Shown here in pieces: positions 7,690 through 15,883 of a stretch of DNA of 31,071 nt. The stretch is from JAQUQI01 sp041650035 (lineage in GTDB: Bacteria > Omnitrophota > Gorgyraeia > JABMRG01), in NCBI GenBank assembly GCA_041650035.1, contig JBAZLY010000013.1, forward strand, positions 1 through 31,071, written 5' to 3'. The translations under genes were made by a program, and so were the position numbers. Position 1 is the stretch's first letter, and each line of letters starts with the position of its first letter. Under the pieces are notes generated by a model. That model saw only the letters and a list, made by a program, of their open reading frames with translations, was not told the DNA's origin and did no database searches.

Positions 7690-9489
7690 ATGAAAACTAA
7701 ATACATAAGGAATTTTTGTATAATAGCCCATGTAGACCACGGAAAGTCGACATTAGCCGACAGGATTCTGCAGTTTACAGGCGCTATTACCGAAAGAGAG
7801 TTTAAGGACCAGCTCTTGGACAGCATGGATCTTGAGAGGGAGCATGGCATTACGATCAAGGCCTCTGCCGTGGGCATTAAATATAAGGCCAAAGACTCTA
7901 ATGAATACCTTTTAAACCTTATTGATACGCCCGGGCATGTTGATTTTACCTATGAGGTTTCAAAGTCAATAAGGGCCTGTGAGGGTGCAATATTGCTTGT
8001 TGACGCCGGACAGGGGGTGCAGGCCCAGACTGTTGCCAATCTTTATCTTGCCAAGGAGAGCGGCCTGACCGTTATACCTGTTATTAATAAAATAGACCTT
8101 GCCAGTGCCGATGTCGCTAAAGTTAAAAACCAGTTAGGCAACATGCTCAACATTGATGAGGACTCCATTCTGCTTGCCAGCGCCAAGGACAATATCGGCA
8201 CAGAAGAGATACTTGAAAGGATAATTGGACAGGTCCCGCCCCCGTCGGGGGATCAGTCGAAACCCCTCCAGGCCCTCATATTTGATTCGCAGTATGACCC
8301 GTATAAGGGTGTCATCGTTTACATAAAGATAGTAAACGGTGGCATAAGGACAGGTTCAAAAATAAGGCTTATGCAGGCAAACAAGGAATATGAATTGCTG
8401 GAATTAGGCGTGTTTAAACCAGGCATGTGCAAGGCGGCATCGCTTGGCTGCGGCATGGTAGGGTACTTCACGGCCAATATAAGAAACCCGAAGCATGTCA
8501 TGGCCGGTGACACCGTTACCGCCGCGGAAGATCCAGCCTCCAGGCCCCTGCCGGGATACAAGAGGATGAGGCCTATGGTTTATTGCGGCATATATCCTGT
8601 TGACACAAACGATTTTGAGGCCTTGCGCGATGCTATCGAGAAATTGCAATTATCAGACAGTTCATTTGATGCCGCTCAAGAAAGCTCAACATCCATGGGC
8701 TATGGATTTCGTTGCGGTTTTTTAGGCCTTTTGCATATGCAGATTATACAGGAGAGGCTGGAAAGGGAATACGGCCTGGATCTTGTATTGACGACACCCG
8801 GTGTCGTTTACAAAGTAAAAAAGTCCGATGGCAAGACACTAGAGATAGAAAATCCGGCCAAACTGCCGCCCTTAAACGAGGTCGAAGAGATCGCAGAGCC
8901 TTTCGTTGAGGCAAAGATGATAATTCCGGCCGAGAGCCTGGGAAATATAATGGAGCTGTCGAGGCAGAGGAGGGGCATATACATAAGCACGGAATACATC
9001 AGCACAGAGAGGGTGAATCTGACCTATTTTTTTCCGCTTTCCGAGATAGTGGTTGATTTTCATGATAAGCTGAAATCCCTGACCCAGGGTTACGGTTCGC
9101 TCGATTATGAATTTATTGATTACCAGGCTAATGATCTGGTAAAGCTTGATATACTTCTAAACGGGGAGACCTGCGACGCCCTTTCTTCTATTGTCTATAA
9201 AGAAAAGGCGCAGGCGAAGGGCAGGGCCACTGCCTTGAAGCTCAAAGAGCTTATACCCAAACAGCTCTTTCAGGTCGCCATACAGGCCGCTATCGGTAAT
9301 CAGGTGATTGCGCGGGAGACGGTAAGCGCCTTAAAGAAAAATGTGACCGGTAAATGTTACGGCGGTGATATTACCCGGAAAAGAAAGTTGTGGGCAAAGC
9401 AAAAGGAAGGCAAGAAGCGTTTGAAACAGTTTGGCAGGGTGGAGGTGCCGCAAGAAGCATTTTTGGCGGTTATGAAGATACAGGCTTGA
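7690..9489 (+). CDS. lepA: Elongation factor 4 (LepA), ribosome-associated GTPase
   Basis: LepA is a translational GTPase that binds the ribosome and acts in initiation, assembly or back-translocation. The P-loop AHVDHGKST is at residues 13-21, followed by the switch region with EREHGITIKA, DTPGHVDF and NKIDL. The LepA-specific C-terminal domain contains ERVNLTYFFPLSEIV and GYGSLDYEF, and the end KKNVTGKCYGGDITRKRKLW is characteristic. The ATG at 7690 yields 599 residues, the same length as E. coli LepA. The open frame to 7615 adds an unrelated 25 residues and is rejected. There is no obvious Shine-Dalgarno; instead a GGCGG/CCGCC hairpin (7657-7661 with 775-type arm at 7675-7679) sits just upstream of the start. 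lepB follows directly, as in many bacteria. Confidence 0.97.
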   Translation: MKTKYIRNFCIIAHVDHGKSTLADRILQFTGAITEREFKDQLLDSMDLEREHGITIKASAVGIKYKAKDSNEYLLNLIDTPGHVDFTYEVSKSIRACEGAILLVDAGQGVQAQTVANLYLAKESGLTVIPVINKIDLASADVAKVKNQLGNMLNIDEDSILLASAKDNIGTEEILERIIGQVPPPSGDQSKPLQALIFDSQYDPYKGVIVYIKIVNGGIRTGSKIRLMQANKEYELLELGVFKPGMCKAASLGCGMVGYFTANIRNPKHVMAGDTVTAAEDPASRPLPGYKRMRPMVYCGIYPVDTNDFEALRDAIEKLQLSDSSFDAAQESSTSMGYGFRCGFLGLLHMQIIQERLEREYGLDLVLTTPGVVYKVKKSDGKTLEIENPAKLPPLNEVEEIAEPFVEAKMIIPAESLGNIMELSRQRRGIYISTEYISTERVNLTYFFPLSEIVVDFHDKLKSLTQGYGSLDYEFIDYQANDLVKLDILLNGETCDALSSIVYKEKAQAKGRATALKLKELIPKQLFQVAIQAAIGNQVIARETVSALKKNVTGKCYGGDITRKRKLWAKQKEGKKRLKQFGRVEVPQEAFLAVMKIQA

Positions 9490-9512
9490 TTATTTATTAG
9501 GGGGGTAAGGGA

Positions 9513-10082
9513 TTGAATATCAAAAATTATACAAGGGTTATATGGGCTTCGATTTTTAATAGAGAGAACATTGAGGTTGTTGTTACCGCGGTGGTTCTCG
9601 CCCTCATTATCAGGGCATTCGTTGTGCAGGCGTTCAAGATACCGACAGGTTCAATGAGGCCTACGCTTATAGAAGGCGACAGGATACTCGTAAACAAATT
9701 TATATATAAATTTACTAAACCCAAGCGTGGCGACATCGTGGTCTTTAAATATCCGGAGGATAAAAAGAAGGATTTTATTAAGAGACTTATCGCAACACAG
9801 AACGAGACGGTCCGTATTGTCGATGGCGATATCTATATTGACGATGTTCTTGTGAAATCGCCGCAAAGGATCAAGCAGATCTATTATTACAATAAGCCCG
9901 GCGCCCCATACGGAGAAAACTCAACGTCCGTAAAGGTGCCTGAAAATTCATACTTTGTCTTAGGCGATAACAGCGCCTCGTCAAGGGACAGCAGGTATTG
10001 GGGTTTTGTGCCCGACAAATACATGGTTGGCAGGGCATTTGTCATATATTGGCCGCTCAACAGGATACGGTTATTGGAATGA
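9513..10082 (+). CDS. lepB: Signal peptidase I
   Basis: The membrane-bound Ser/Lys protease that removes signal peptides from exported proteins. An N-terminal transmembrane helix covers about residues 20-40. The nucleophile is S47 in IPTGSMRPTL and the general base is K90 in DFIKRLIA. The C-terminal box GDNSASSRDSRYWGFV matches the conserved signal peptidase D/E boxes. At 189 residues it is of the short, single-anchor type. The start is a TTG at 9513 preceded by an AGGGGGG run; no better in-frame ATG exists before the helix. It lies 23 bases after lepA and 15 before the ATG of a secreted-protein gene that would be its substrate. Confidence 0.96.
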   Translation: MNIKNYTRVIWASIFNRENIEVVVTAVVLALIIRAFVVQAFKIPTGSMRPTLIEGDRILVNKFIYKFTKPKRGDIVVFKYPEDKKKDFIKRLIATQNETVRIVDGDIYIDDVLVKSPQRIKQIYYYNKPGAPYGENSTSVKVPENSYFVLGDNSASSRDSRYWGFVPDKYMVGRAFVIYWPLNRIRLLE

Positions 10083-10097
10083 AACAAGGGGGCTGTG

Positions 10098-10937
10098 ATG
10101 AAAAAGATATTTATGGTTCTGGTATTATGTGTTTTTATATTTCCCTTGGGCCGATGCCTTGCCGCTGATTATAAGCCCACGGTCACTGTTTATGGGTTTG
10201 AGGTCAAGGCCTCAAGCGGTTTTTGGCATGACGCTAAATGGGATGTGGGTTCAGGGATGGGCGAGATGCTCATAGACGCCCTTGTCAATACCGGTAAATT
10301 CAATGTTGTCGAACGGCTCAACTTAAGCGATATTACAACGGAACAGGACCTTGTGACGAGCGGCATGGTATCAAAACAGACAGGGGCAAAGACGGCAGGT
10401 ATTAAAGGGGCGGAATATATAATCCGTGGAACGATAACGGAGTTTACATATAAGGAATCAGGCGCGGGCCTGGGGCTTAAAATTAAAGGTTTTAATCTTG
10501 GGGGCACTACCTCCGAGGCGCATATAGCAGGTATCATCAGAGTATTTGATTCAACGACAGCAGAGATCTACGGGTCGAGGCGGTTTGAAAAGAAGGTGCC
10601 TGCCTCGGGATTAACCATAGGGTATTATCAAAACGGGATAGGCGGGGACCTGGCAGGCTTTAAGCAAACACCATTAGGGAAAGCGGCCCACATGGCAATC
10701 GCGGACATGACGGATTTCATATCCGAAAAGGTCCCGTCCGCAGCCGCGACGGAAAGGCATGATCTTCCGCTGGTATGCCCTAAATGCGGGTATGCCAACG
10801 CCGACGGGGCAAAGTTTTGCGCGCAATGCGGCCTGCAGTTACAGGATCTGGTGTGCCGGCAATGCGGCAGTAAGCTCGAGCCCGGCAGTAATTTTTGTCC
10901 GTCTTGCGGCGCCAAGGTTGAACGTTTAACCGCGTAA
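10098..10937 (+). CDS. Secreted CsgG-like protein with C-terminal double zinc ribbon
   Basis: A 279-residue protein of unproven function. Residues 1 to about 22 form a signal peptide: KK, a hydrophobic core, then LAAD as a likely signal peptidase I site. C20 is preceded by LGR, a poor lipobox, so lipoprotein status is doubtful. Residues about 27-210 resemble the CsgG/curli-assembly fold: VYGFEVK, an MGEMLIDALVNTGKFNVVER helix-strand unit, and a GAEYIIRGTITEF strand. The tail has two zinc ribbons with Cys pairs at 227/230 and 241/244, then 253/256 and 267/270. Zinc ribbons are unusual after an export signal. The start was chosen at ATG 10098 rather than GTG 10095, with AGGGGGG just upstream. 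Real CsgG is an outer-membrane pore lipoprotein; the usual partners are absent here. Confidence 0.75.
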   Translation: MKKIFMVLVLCVFIFPLGRCLAADYKPTVTVYGFEVKASSGFWHDAKWDVGSGMGEMLIDALVNTGKFNVVERLNLSDITTEQDLVTSGMVSKQTGAKTAGIKGAEYIIRGTITEFTYKESGAGLGLKIKGFNLGGTTSEAHIAGIIRVFDSTTAEIYGSRRFEKKVPASGLTIGYYQNGIGGDLAGFKQTPLGKAAHMAIADMTDFISEKVPSAAATERHDLPLVCPKCGYANADGAKFCAQCGLQLQDLVCRQCGSKLEPGSNFCPSCGAKVERLTA

Positions 10938-11016
10938 AAAAGCTGTCATAATAATGCCAATAGTTATTATTTAATTTCACGCGCCGTGACTTTATCGACG
11001 GGCATGGCGATACCTG

Positions 11017-11040
11017 TTGATAGAAATATCAATTTTTGTT
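11017..11040 (+). terminator. Possible intrinsic terminator after the CsgG-like gene
   Basis: TTGATA (11017-11022) and TATCAA (11027-11032) form a perfect 6-bp stem closed by a GAAA tetraloop. A run of five T's and TTGTT-type sequence follow. The stem is AT-rich, so termination would be weak. The left arm also serves as the -35 element of a candidate pgsA promoter, so the two readings compete. Confidence 0.4.
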
Positions 11041-11046
11041 TATGAT
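11017..11046 (+). promoter_or_regulatory. Candidate sigma-70-type promoter for pgsA-der-plsY
   Basis: TTGATA at 11017-11022 matches the -35 consensus at five of six positions. TATGAT at 11041-11046 matches -10 at five of six, with an 18-base spacer. The predicted start near 11053 would give a leader of about 29 bases that contains GGAG at 11070-11073, correctly spaced before the pgsA ATG. This is prediction from consensus only. Confidence 0.45.
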
Positions 11047-11081
11047 CATTGCCTCTTGAAAATACCGCCGGAGTTGATTGT

Positions 11082-11633
11082 ATGGGATTAGCCAACAAGA
11101 TAACAATAATCAGGATACTTTTAGTGCCTTTTCTGCTGGCCGCGTTGTTTTATTACAGGCCCGAATATGATTTTTTGCGTTTTATCGCGTTAGGCATTTT
11201 TTTTATGTGTGCCCTGACGGATGCGGTAGACGGTTATGTGGCAAGGAGATTTTATCAGAAGACTGAACTTGGCAGGATCTTGGATCCCTTAGCTGATAAA
11301 CTTCTCATACTGACCTCTTTTTTATGCCTTTCTGTTTTAAGGGATATCCCCGCGGCGTCACGTATACCGTCATGGCTTACTATGATTGTCTTTAGCAGGG
11401 ACGTCATCATATTGCTCGGATCGACGATCATCTTTATGATGCTTAAGGACATTAACATAAAGCCTTCCGCGCTGGGTAAGATCACAACCTTTTTTCAGAT
11501 GTCAACCGTAGTGGCCTCGCTTCTTCAGTTTGGCATAATTAGCGTGTTTTGGTGTGCCACGGCATTTTTTACTGTTATTTCCTGTCTTGATTATGTATGG
11601 CTGGGAAGCAAGGTGTTGAATGAGTCACATTGA
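11082..11633 (+). CDS. pgsA: CDP-diacylglycerol--glycerol-3-phosphate 3-phosphatidyltransferase
   Basis: An integral-membrane enzyme that makes phosphatidylglycerol phosphate, the committed step to phosphatidylglycerol and cardiolipin. The CDP-alcohol phosphatidyltransferase motif is perfect: D47, D50-G51, A54-R55, G64, D68 and D72 at the canonical spacings, coordinating metal and CDP. Several hydrophobic helices surround it. The open frame reaches 11049, but the ATG at 11082 has GGAG eight bases upstream and gives the usual N-terminus (MGLANKITIIRI), for 183 residues. Its last 14 bases overlap der, indicating translational coupling. Other CDP-alcohol transferases share the motif, but length and sequence best fit PgsA. 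Confidence 0.92.
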   Translation: MGLANKITIIRILLVPFLLAALFYYRPEYDFLRFIALGIFFMCALTDAVDGYVARRFYQKTELGRILDPLADKLLILTSFLCLSVLRDIPAASRIPSWLTMIVFSRDVIILLGSTIIFMMLKDINIKPSALGKITTFFQMSTVVASLLQFGIISVFWCATAFFTVISCLDYVWLGSKVLNESH

Positions 11634-12993
11634 GATATCAAAGAACCGCCCTAAGGTCGCGGTTATCGGCAGGCCCAATGTCGGCAAAAGCTCTCTTTTT
11701 AACAGGATAATTAAAAAAAGAAAGGCTATAGTCCAGTCAGCCGCCGGGGTCACGAGGGATTATCTCTGCGTTGATGTCAAGGTCCGCGGCGCTGAATTTA
11801 TTTTAATCGACACCGGAGGAATAATACCGGGGCCCGAAAAGGTTATGGAGTCTTTGGTATACGATCAGAGTATCAACGCTATAAACGAGTCGGATGCTGT
11901 TATATTTGTCTGTGATGTCAGGACAGGCATTACTTATCCGGATCAGCACATAGCCGATATATTAAAGAAAAAGGGGATAAAGGTATTCCTTGTCGTTAAC
12001 AAGGCCGATGATAAAATATCGGAGAATGAGTCATATGCCTTTATCAGTCTCGGGTTGGGCCAGCCTTATGTCATTTCAGTTTTGAATAACAAGGGTATAG
12101 ATAATCTTGTTAGAGATATAGCGTCTTTCGCCTTAGGCCTTGATAAAGACAGCCATGGGTCAAGGCGTGACAGCGGAAGTCCTCTCGGTGCCCTGAATAT
12201 TGCCCTGGCCGGAAAACCCAATGTGGGTAAATCGTCTTTTATCAACGCGATACTCGAGAGGCAAAGGCTTATTGTCGATGATGTCCCGGGCACTACCAGG
12301 GATTCTGTTGATATATCAATAAGACGCGACGGCCGTATACTTACCCTTGTGGATACGGCCGGTCTCAAGCATAAAAGGAAGTTTCGCGAAGTGATTGATG
12401 TCTTTAGCCTCTCCCGGACAAGGCAGGCCATAAAGCGCTGTGATATTGCTTTTATCATGATAGATGCTAATGAGGGCTTGAGCAGGGATGATATCGCTAT
12501 TTTTAATTATGTTATAGACCAAGGCAAGGCATCGATTTTGATTGTGAATAAAATAGACCTGATGAAAGGGTTTGACTCGCAGGGATATAAAAAAGGTCTT
12601 GCCTGCAAATTCAGCCCGATCGAGTGGATACCCGTTGTTTTCACGTCATGCAAGGTAAGGAAAAATATCGATAAGGCGCTGGATCTGGCATGGGTCATTC
12701 ATGAACGCTCTAAAAGGATAATATCGACACCCGAGCTTAATAAATTTTTTGTCCAGACGCAAAGGGTGCATCCACACGTGTCGTATAAGAGCGTGAGGCC
12801 CAAGATACTTTACGCGACTCAGACAAGCTGCCTCCCGCAGAGATTCTTATTGTTTTGCGCCAGGGCACCGCTTATAAAAAAAGATTATTTAAGGTTCATT
12901 GAGAAAAGGTTAAGGAGCAGTTTTGGGCTGGAAGGGACACCTATAGATCTTCAGCTTCGTTCGAGGGAGCAAAAGGGCAAGGGTGATGATTAA
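11620..12993 (+). CDS. der: Ribosome biogenesis GTPase Der (EngA)
   Basis: Der carries two GTPase domains in tandem and helps mature the 50S subunit. The first domain has GRPNVGKS (17-24), GVTRDY, DTGG and NKAD. The second has GKPNVGKS (198-205), GTTRDS, DTAG and NKID. A C-terminal KH-like domain (about 360-457) binds rRNA and contains HPHVSYKSVRPKILYATQ. The 457 residues fit the family, and no motif is damaged. It overlaps pgsA by 14 bases and plsY by 8-11 bases, so the three genes are likely coupled. der next to plsY is a common arrangement in other bacteria. Confidence 0.97.
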   Translation: MSHIEISKNRPKVAVIGRPNVGKSSLFNRIIKKRKAIVQSAAGVTRDYLCVDVKVRGAEFILIDTGGIIPGPEKVMESLVYDQSINAINESDAVIFVCDVRTGITYPDQHIADILKKKGIKVFLVVNKADDKISENESYAFISLGLGQPYVISVLNNKGIDNLVRDIASFALGLDKDSHGSRRDSGSPLGALNIALAGKPNVGKSSFINAILERQRLIVDDVPGTTRDSVDISIRRDGRILTLVDTAGLKHKRKFREVIDVFSLSRTRQAIKRCDIAFIMIDANEGLSRDDIAIFNYVIDQGKASILIVNKIDLMKGFDSQGYKKGLACKFSPIEWIPVVFTSCKVRKNIDKALDLAWVIHERSKRIISTPELNKFFVQTQRVHPHVSYKSVRPKILYATQTSCLPQRFLLFCARAPLIKKDYLRFIEKRLRSSFGLEGTPIDLQLRSREQKGKGDD

Positions 12994-13603
12994 CGCGTTT
13001 TCGGCGATTTTTTTATCCTATCTTTTAGGCGCGATACCATTTAGTTTTATATTAGGAAGGCTTTTTGCCGGCGTTGATATCAGGCGGCAGGGAAGCGGGA
13101 ATATTGGTTCCACCAACCTTGTTCGTTGTGCCGGCAGGCCTATTGGTATCGCCGGGCTTGTCCTTGATATATCCAAAGGTATTGTCGTTGTGACTATTAT
13201 CGCCGATATATTTTACAGTAAAGGCGTATCTTTATCACCACACCTCTTTAAGATGATCCTTGGGTGTTCAGCCGTGGCGGGACATATTTGGACCGTATTC
13301 CTGAAATTCAAAGGCGGCAAGGGTGTTGCGACGGCTATAGGGGTTTTGGCCGGCCTGTCGCCGCTTGCGGTTGTCTTCGCCGCCGCGGTCTGGATAATAA
13401 CGCTATCGGCAAGCAAATATGTTTCATTGAGCTCTATTCTTATGGCAATATGCCTGCCCGTGATCATGTATTTATCGGCCCAACCCGCAGAATATGTCGT
13501 TTTAGCACTAATCCTTTGTCTTCTAATTGTATATAAGCACCGTAATAATATCGACAGGTTGGTCAAGGGGACTGAATACAAGTTTGGTCAAAGATCTAAA
13601 TAA
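12986..13603 (+). CDS. plsY: Glycerol-3-phosphate acyltransferase PlsY
   Basis: A multi-pass membrane enzyme that transfers an acyl group from acyl-phosphate to glycerol-3-phosphate, the first step of phospholipid synthesis. The three catalytic loops are present: GSGNIGSTN near residue 40, FKGGKGVAT in the middle, and HRNNIDRLVKGTE near the end. The 205 residues contain five or so hydrophobic helices, as expected. Start could be GTG 12983 or ATG 12986; I prefer the ATG because AAGGGCAAGG lies upstream within der. PlsY uses the product of GpsA, whose gene lies 2.4 kb downstream beyond a sigma-factor cassette. Confidence 0.96.
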   Translation: MINAFSAIFLSYLLGAIPFSFILGRLFAGVDIRRQGSGNIGSTNLVRCAGRPIGIAGLVLDISKGIVVVTIIADIFYSKGVSLSPHLFKMILGCSAVAGHIWTVFLKFKGGKGVATAIGVLAGLSPLAVVFAAAVWIITLSASKYVSLSSILMAICLPVIMYLSAQPAEYVVLALILCLLIVYKHRNNIDRLVKGTEYKFGQRSK

Positions 13604-13623
13604 TTACAGTCCTTGCCGCGGGG

Positions 13624-13809
13624 CCCTGAATTAATTCTTTAATTCTGACGTAACTTATTTAAAATTAATCTGTTATGCTAAATATGCGCGGGGGCTTATT
13701 GTTGGATGCATCCCTTAAGGCAACCGCAATTGCGGCATGACAACTGTTTTAGTCCGATTGCCTATGATTATAATAAGACGGTTAGGCGGTTTGTTTTTTA
13801 AAAAACAAA
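13624..13809. repeat. Palindrome-rich intergenic DNA upstream of the ECF sigma gene
   Basis: Several perfect palindromes crowd this 244-base gap: GAATTAATTC (13628-13637), GGATGCATCC (13704-13713), CCTTAAGG (13713-13720), CCGCAATTGCGG (13724-13735) and a 20-base TTTGTTTTTT/AAAAAACAAA dyad (13790-13809). They are directly readable. Their role (operator sites, attenuation or insertion scar) is unknown. Confidence 0.6.
13756..13799 (+). terminator. Possible terminator between plsY and the sigma-factor gene
   Basis: GATTGCCTA (13756-13764) can pair with TAGGCGGTT (13783-13791) to give a 9-bp stem that includes three G-T wobbles. The loop is 18 bases and the sequence then runs into TGTTTTTT. The large loop makes this a weak call. 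A TATAAT sequence (13769-13774) lies in the loop and could instead belong to a promoter, though no good -35 partner was found. Confidence 0.35.
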
Positions 13810-13847
13810 AAATATGGGAATAAATATGATAATCAAGGGTTTTATGT

Positions 13848-14429
13848 ATGGAAGATGAAAGCCTGGTTTTAAAGATAAAACAGGGAGACAGGCAGGCCTT
13901 TGATGAGATATACCAAAAATACAAAAGGCCGATACTGAATTATATATACAGGTTCATAGGCAGTCTTCACTCTGCCGAAGAGCTTACTCAAGAGACCTTT
14001 GTCAGGGTTTATATTAATATACATAAATACGAACCGAGGGCAAAATTTACATCATGGGTTTATAGGATAGCCGGTAATTTGGCAAGGAATTTTTTAAGGC
14101 ATGCCTCGTATGACAAACGGATATCGGTTTTCATAAAAGATGCTGAATCAGGCGAAGGGCGCCACGCCTCGGTGGTGGAAAATATTGCCGATAACAGGGG
14201 CAGGCCTGACAGACAGGCGCAATCTAAAGAAGAACAAGACCTGGTGCAAAGAGCTATAGATGAGTTACCCGCCCGCCTTAAGGAGGCGGTCATATTGTGC
14301 GATATTGAAGGTTTTTCATACGATGAGGCGGCGGATATTATGGATTGCAGGCCGATGACCGTGGGCTCGCGCCTTTCGCGCGGCCGGCAAAGGCTTGCCA
14401 AGTTACTGTGTTATACAGGGGACGAATAA
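13848..14429 (+). CDS. ECF-type RNA polymerase sigma factor (RpoE-like)
   Basis: A 193-residue group 4 sigma factor with only regions 2 and 4. Region 2 (about 15-85) includes the core-binding HSAEELTQETFVRVY and the -10-binding KFTSWVYRIAGNLARNFLR. Region 4 (about 135-190) has LPARLKEAVILCDIEGFSY followed by a helix-turn-helix that recognises the -35 element. The linker is long and charged. AAGGG at 13835-13839 is correctly spaced from the ATG. The stop codon overlaps the next start as TAATG, so sigma and anti-sigma are made together. The envelope signal and regulon are unknown. No ECF-style promoter consensus (GGAAC plus GTC) was found upstream. Confidence 0.94.
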   Translation: MEDESLVLKIKQGDRQAFDEIYQKYKRPILNYIYRFIGSLHSAEELTQETFVRVYINIHKYEPRAKFTSWVYRIAGNLARNFLRHASYDKRISVFIKDAESGEGRHASVVENIADNRGRPDRQAQSKEEQDLVQRAIDELPARLKEAVILCDIEGFSYDEAADIMDCRPMTVGSRLSRGRQRLAKLLCYTGDE

Positions 14430-15883
14430 TGAAGAAAAATAAATGCCGGATCTCATTTAGGGACATATCATTATATGTCGATAGTGCCCATACCAGCAAA
14501 AAAAGAGAGGCCTTGAAGGCTCATTTTGACGGCTGCCCCCGCTGCAAAAAGAGCCTGGAACAGGCCGAGTCTTTGAAGGCCTCCCTTTCTAACATTGCCA
14601 AGATGCAGGAATCAACGGGTTTTGATTTTGAATTCAACAGGCTTCTTGATGAAAGAATAGAGTCTCTCAAGAGGCCGTCTTTGGCGGTCAGGGCCCGCTC
14701 TAAGATATCATCCTTTATTGATTCCCTTATAATCCCCATGCCATCGGTGGCGCGGGTCGCGGCGTCTTTATCAATGGCAGTGTTTCTCCTGATGGGCTTA
14801 AGATATAATTATGTGAAGTCCATGCCGTTTGTTGAATTTAGTGCCGGTGACGTCAGGATATACAGGCAATCCGCGGCGGCGTGGGCATATCCCGGACCTA
14901 ATTTCCGTCTAAAACAAGGCGATAAGATAGAGTTGAAAGATGGGGCGATGATCAACCTTGTTTCCAGGGGAAGGTATAAGGCAAGAATAAAGGATAATTC
15001 ACTTATAGTTTTATCAAGGCTTGCCGCCGGGTTTGGCAGGCTTGACACGGATTTCAGCCTTTCCTATGGTAAACTTTTGGTTAATACAACTGATAAGTTC
15101 AAAGGATCTGTAATGAAGGTCTTAACCCCTGCCTGTGAGGCCGAGATAATAGGGACAGCCTTTATGGTTGAGGTATCGGAAAATAATACCTGGCTCGGTG
15201 TGCTTGAAGGCCGGGTAAAACTTGTCTCAAGGCCGCACCCGTTAAGCCCAGAGAGCCGGAATCCCGCGCAGGTGTATGTCGATTCAGGGCAAAAGGTCTT
15301 TGTAAAACAGTATATGCCGTCGCCCGTGCCTGAATTATGCTCAAGGTATCAATGGAAATCTATGCTTGAGCTGTATCAGTTGGTAGAAAAACCCCAGGTT
15401 ATCCTGTTGATCGGCACAGGTATTCACAGGGTGGATGACCTTCTTAACAACCACGCGCTTATGTATATACCCGATGCTGTAAAACACTCAATACCCGAGC
15501 CCCTGCTTCGGTCGATTAATGCCGTTTCCGGCTTGGCAAAATGCCCTGACCGGAGCTTCTTGGCGGACAAAGCGCGTGACCTCATGCGGGAGCTCGAGCG
15601 CTATCCCGGTTTTGCCTATAAGGTTGAAATACTCATGTTTATTGCCTCCAATCTGTATAATGCGGGCGAGCATACGTCAGCCCTAAATGTCCTTGGCCGG
15701 GTGGCCTCCGAATACCCCGGATCAGAGATGGCAGGGGTCGCGTGGTCAGGCATGGCATCTATTTATCAGCATGACTTAAACGATGTATCCATGGCAAAGA
15801 AGATCTATGCCGATCTAATATATAGTTATCCTGACAGCTCCGAAGCTATAAGGGCGGCGGAGATATTATCGTCTCTTGGCTGA
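14429..15883 (+). CDS. Membrane anti-sigma factor: ZAS zinc finger - TM - FecR domain - TPR-like tail
   Basis: A 484-residue predicted regulator of the preceding sigma factor. Residues about 10-45 contain the anti-sigma zinc motif H32-x3-C36-x2-C39. A single transmembrane helix spans about 107-124, giving a cytoplasmic N-terminus. The outside part has a FecR-like beta domain (about 138-295) with TPACEAEIIGTAFMVEV and LGVLEGRVKL. Residues about 395-484 form TPR-like helical repeats (EHTSALNVLGRVASEYP, SMAKKIYADLIYSYPDS). The frame opens at 14345 inside the sigma gene, but the ATG at 14429 begins the domain. Typical FecR proteins have a different N-terminal domain and sit beside a TonB receptor, which is absent here. 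The TPR part may bind a protein or peptidoglycan-associated signal. Confidence 0.85.
   Translation: MKKNKCRISFRDISLYVDSAHTSKKREALKAHFDGCPRCKKSLEQAESLKASLSNIAKMQESTGFDFEFNRLLDERIESLKRPSLAVRARSKISSFIDSLIIPMPSVARVAASLSMAVFLLMGLRYNYVKSMPFVEFSAGDVRIYRQSAAAWAYPGPNFRLKQGDKIELKDGAMINLVSRGRYKARIKDNSLIVLSRLAAGFGRLDTDFSLSYGKLLVNTTDKFKGSVMKVLTPACEAEIIGTAFMVEVSENNTWLGVLEGRVKLVSRPHPLSPESRNPAQVYVDSGQKVFVKQYMPSPVPELCSRYQWKSMLELYQLVEKPQVILLIGTGIHRVDDLLNNHALMYIPDAVKHSIPEPLLRSINAVSGLAKCPDRSFLADKARDLMRELERYPGFAYKVEILMFIASNLYNAGEHTSALNVLGRVASEYPGSEMAGVAWSGMASIYQHDLNDVSMAKKIYADLIYSYPDSSEAIRAAEILSSLG

Noticed and set aside
14345..14428. Upstream start for the FecR-type protein
   Set aside because: This region is out-of-frame sigma-factor coding sequence; the TAATG junction at 14427-14431 gives a natural coupled start.
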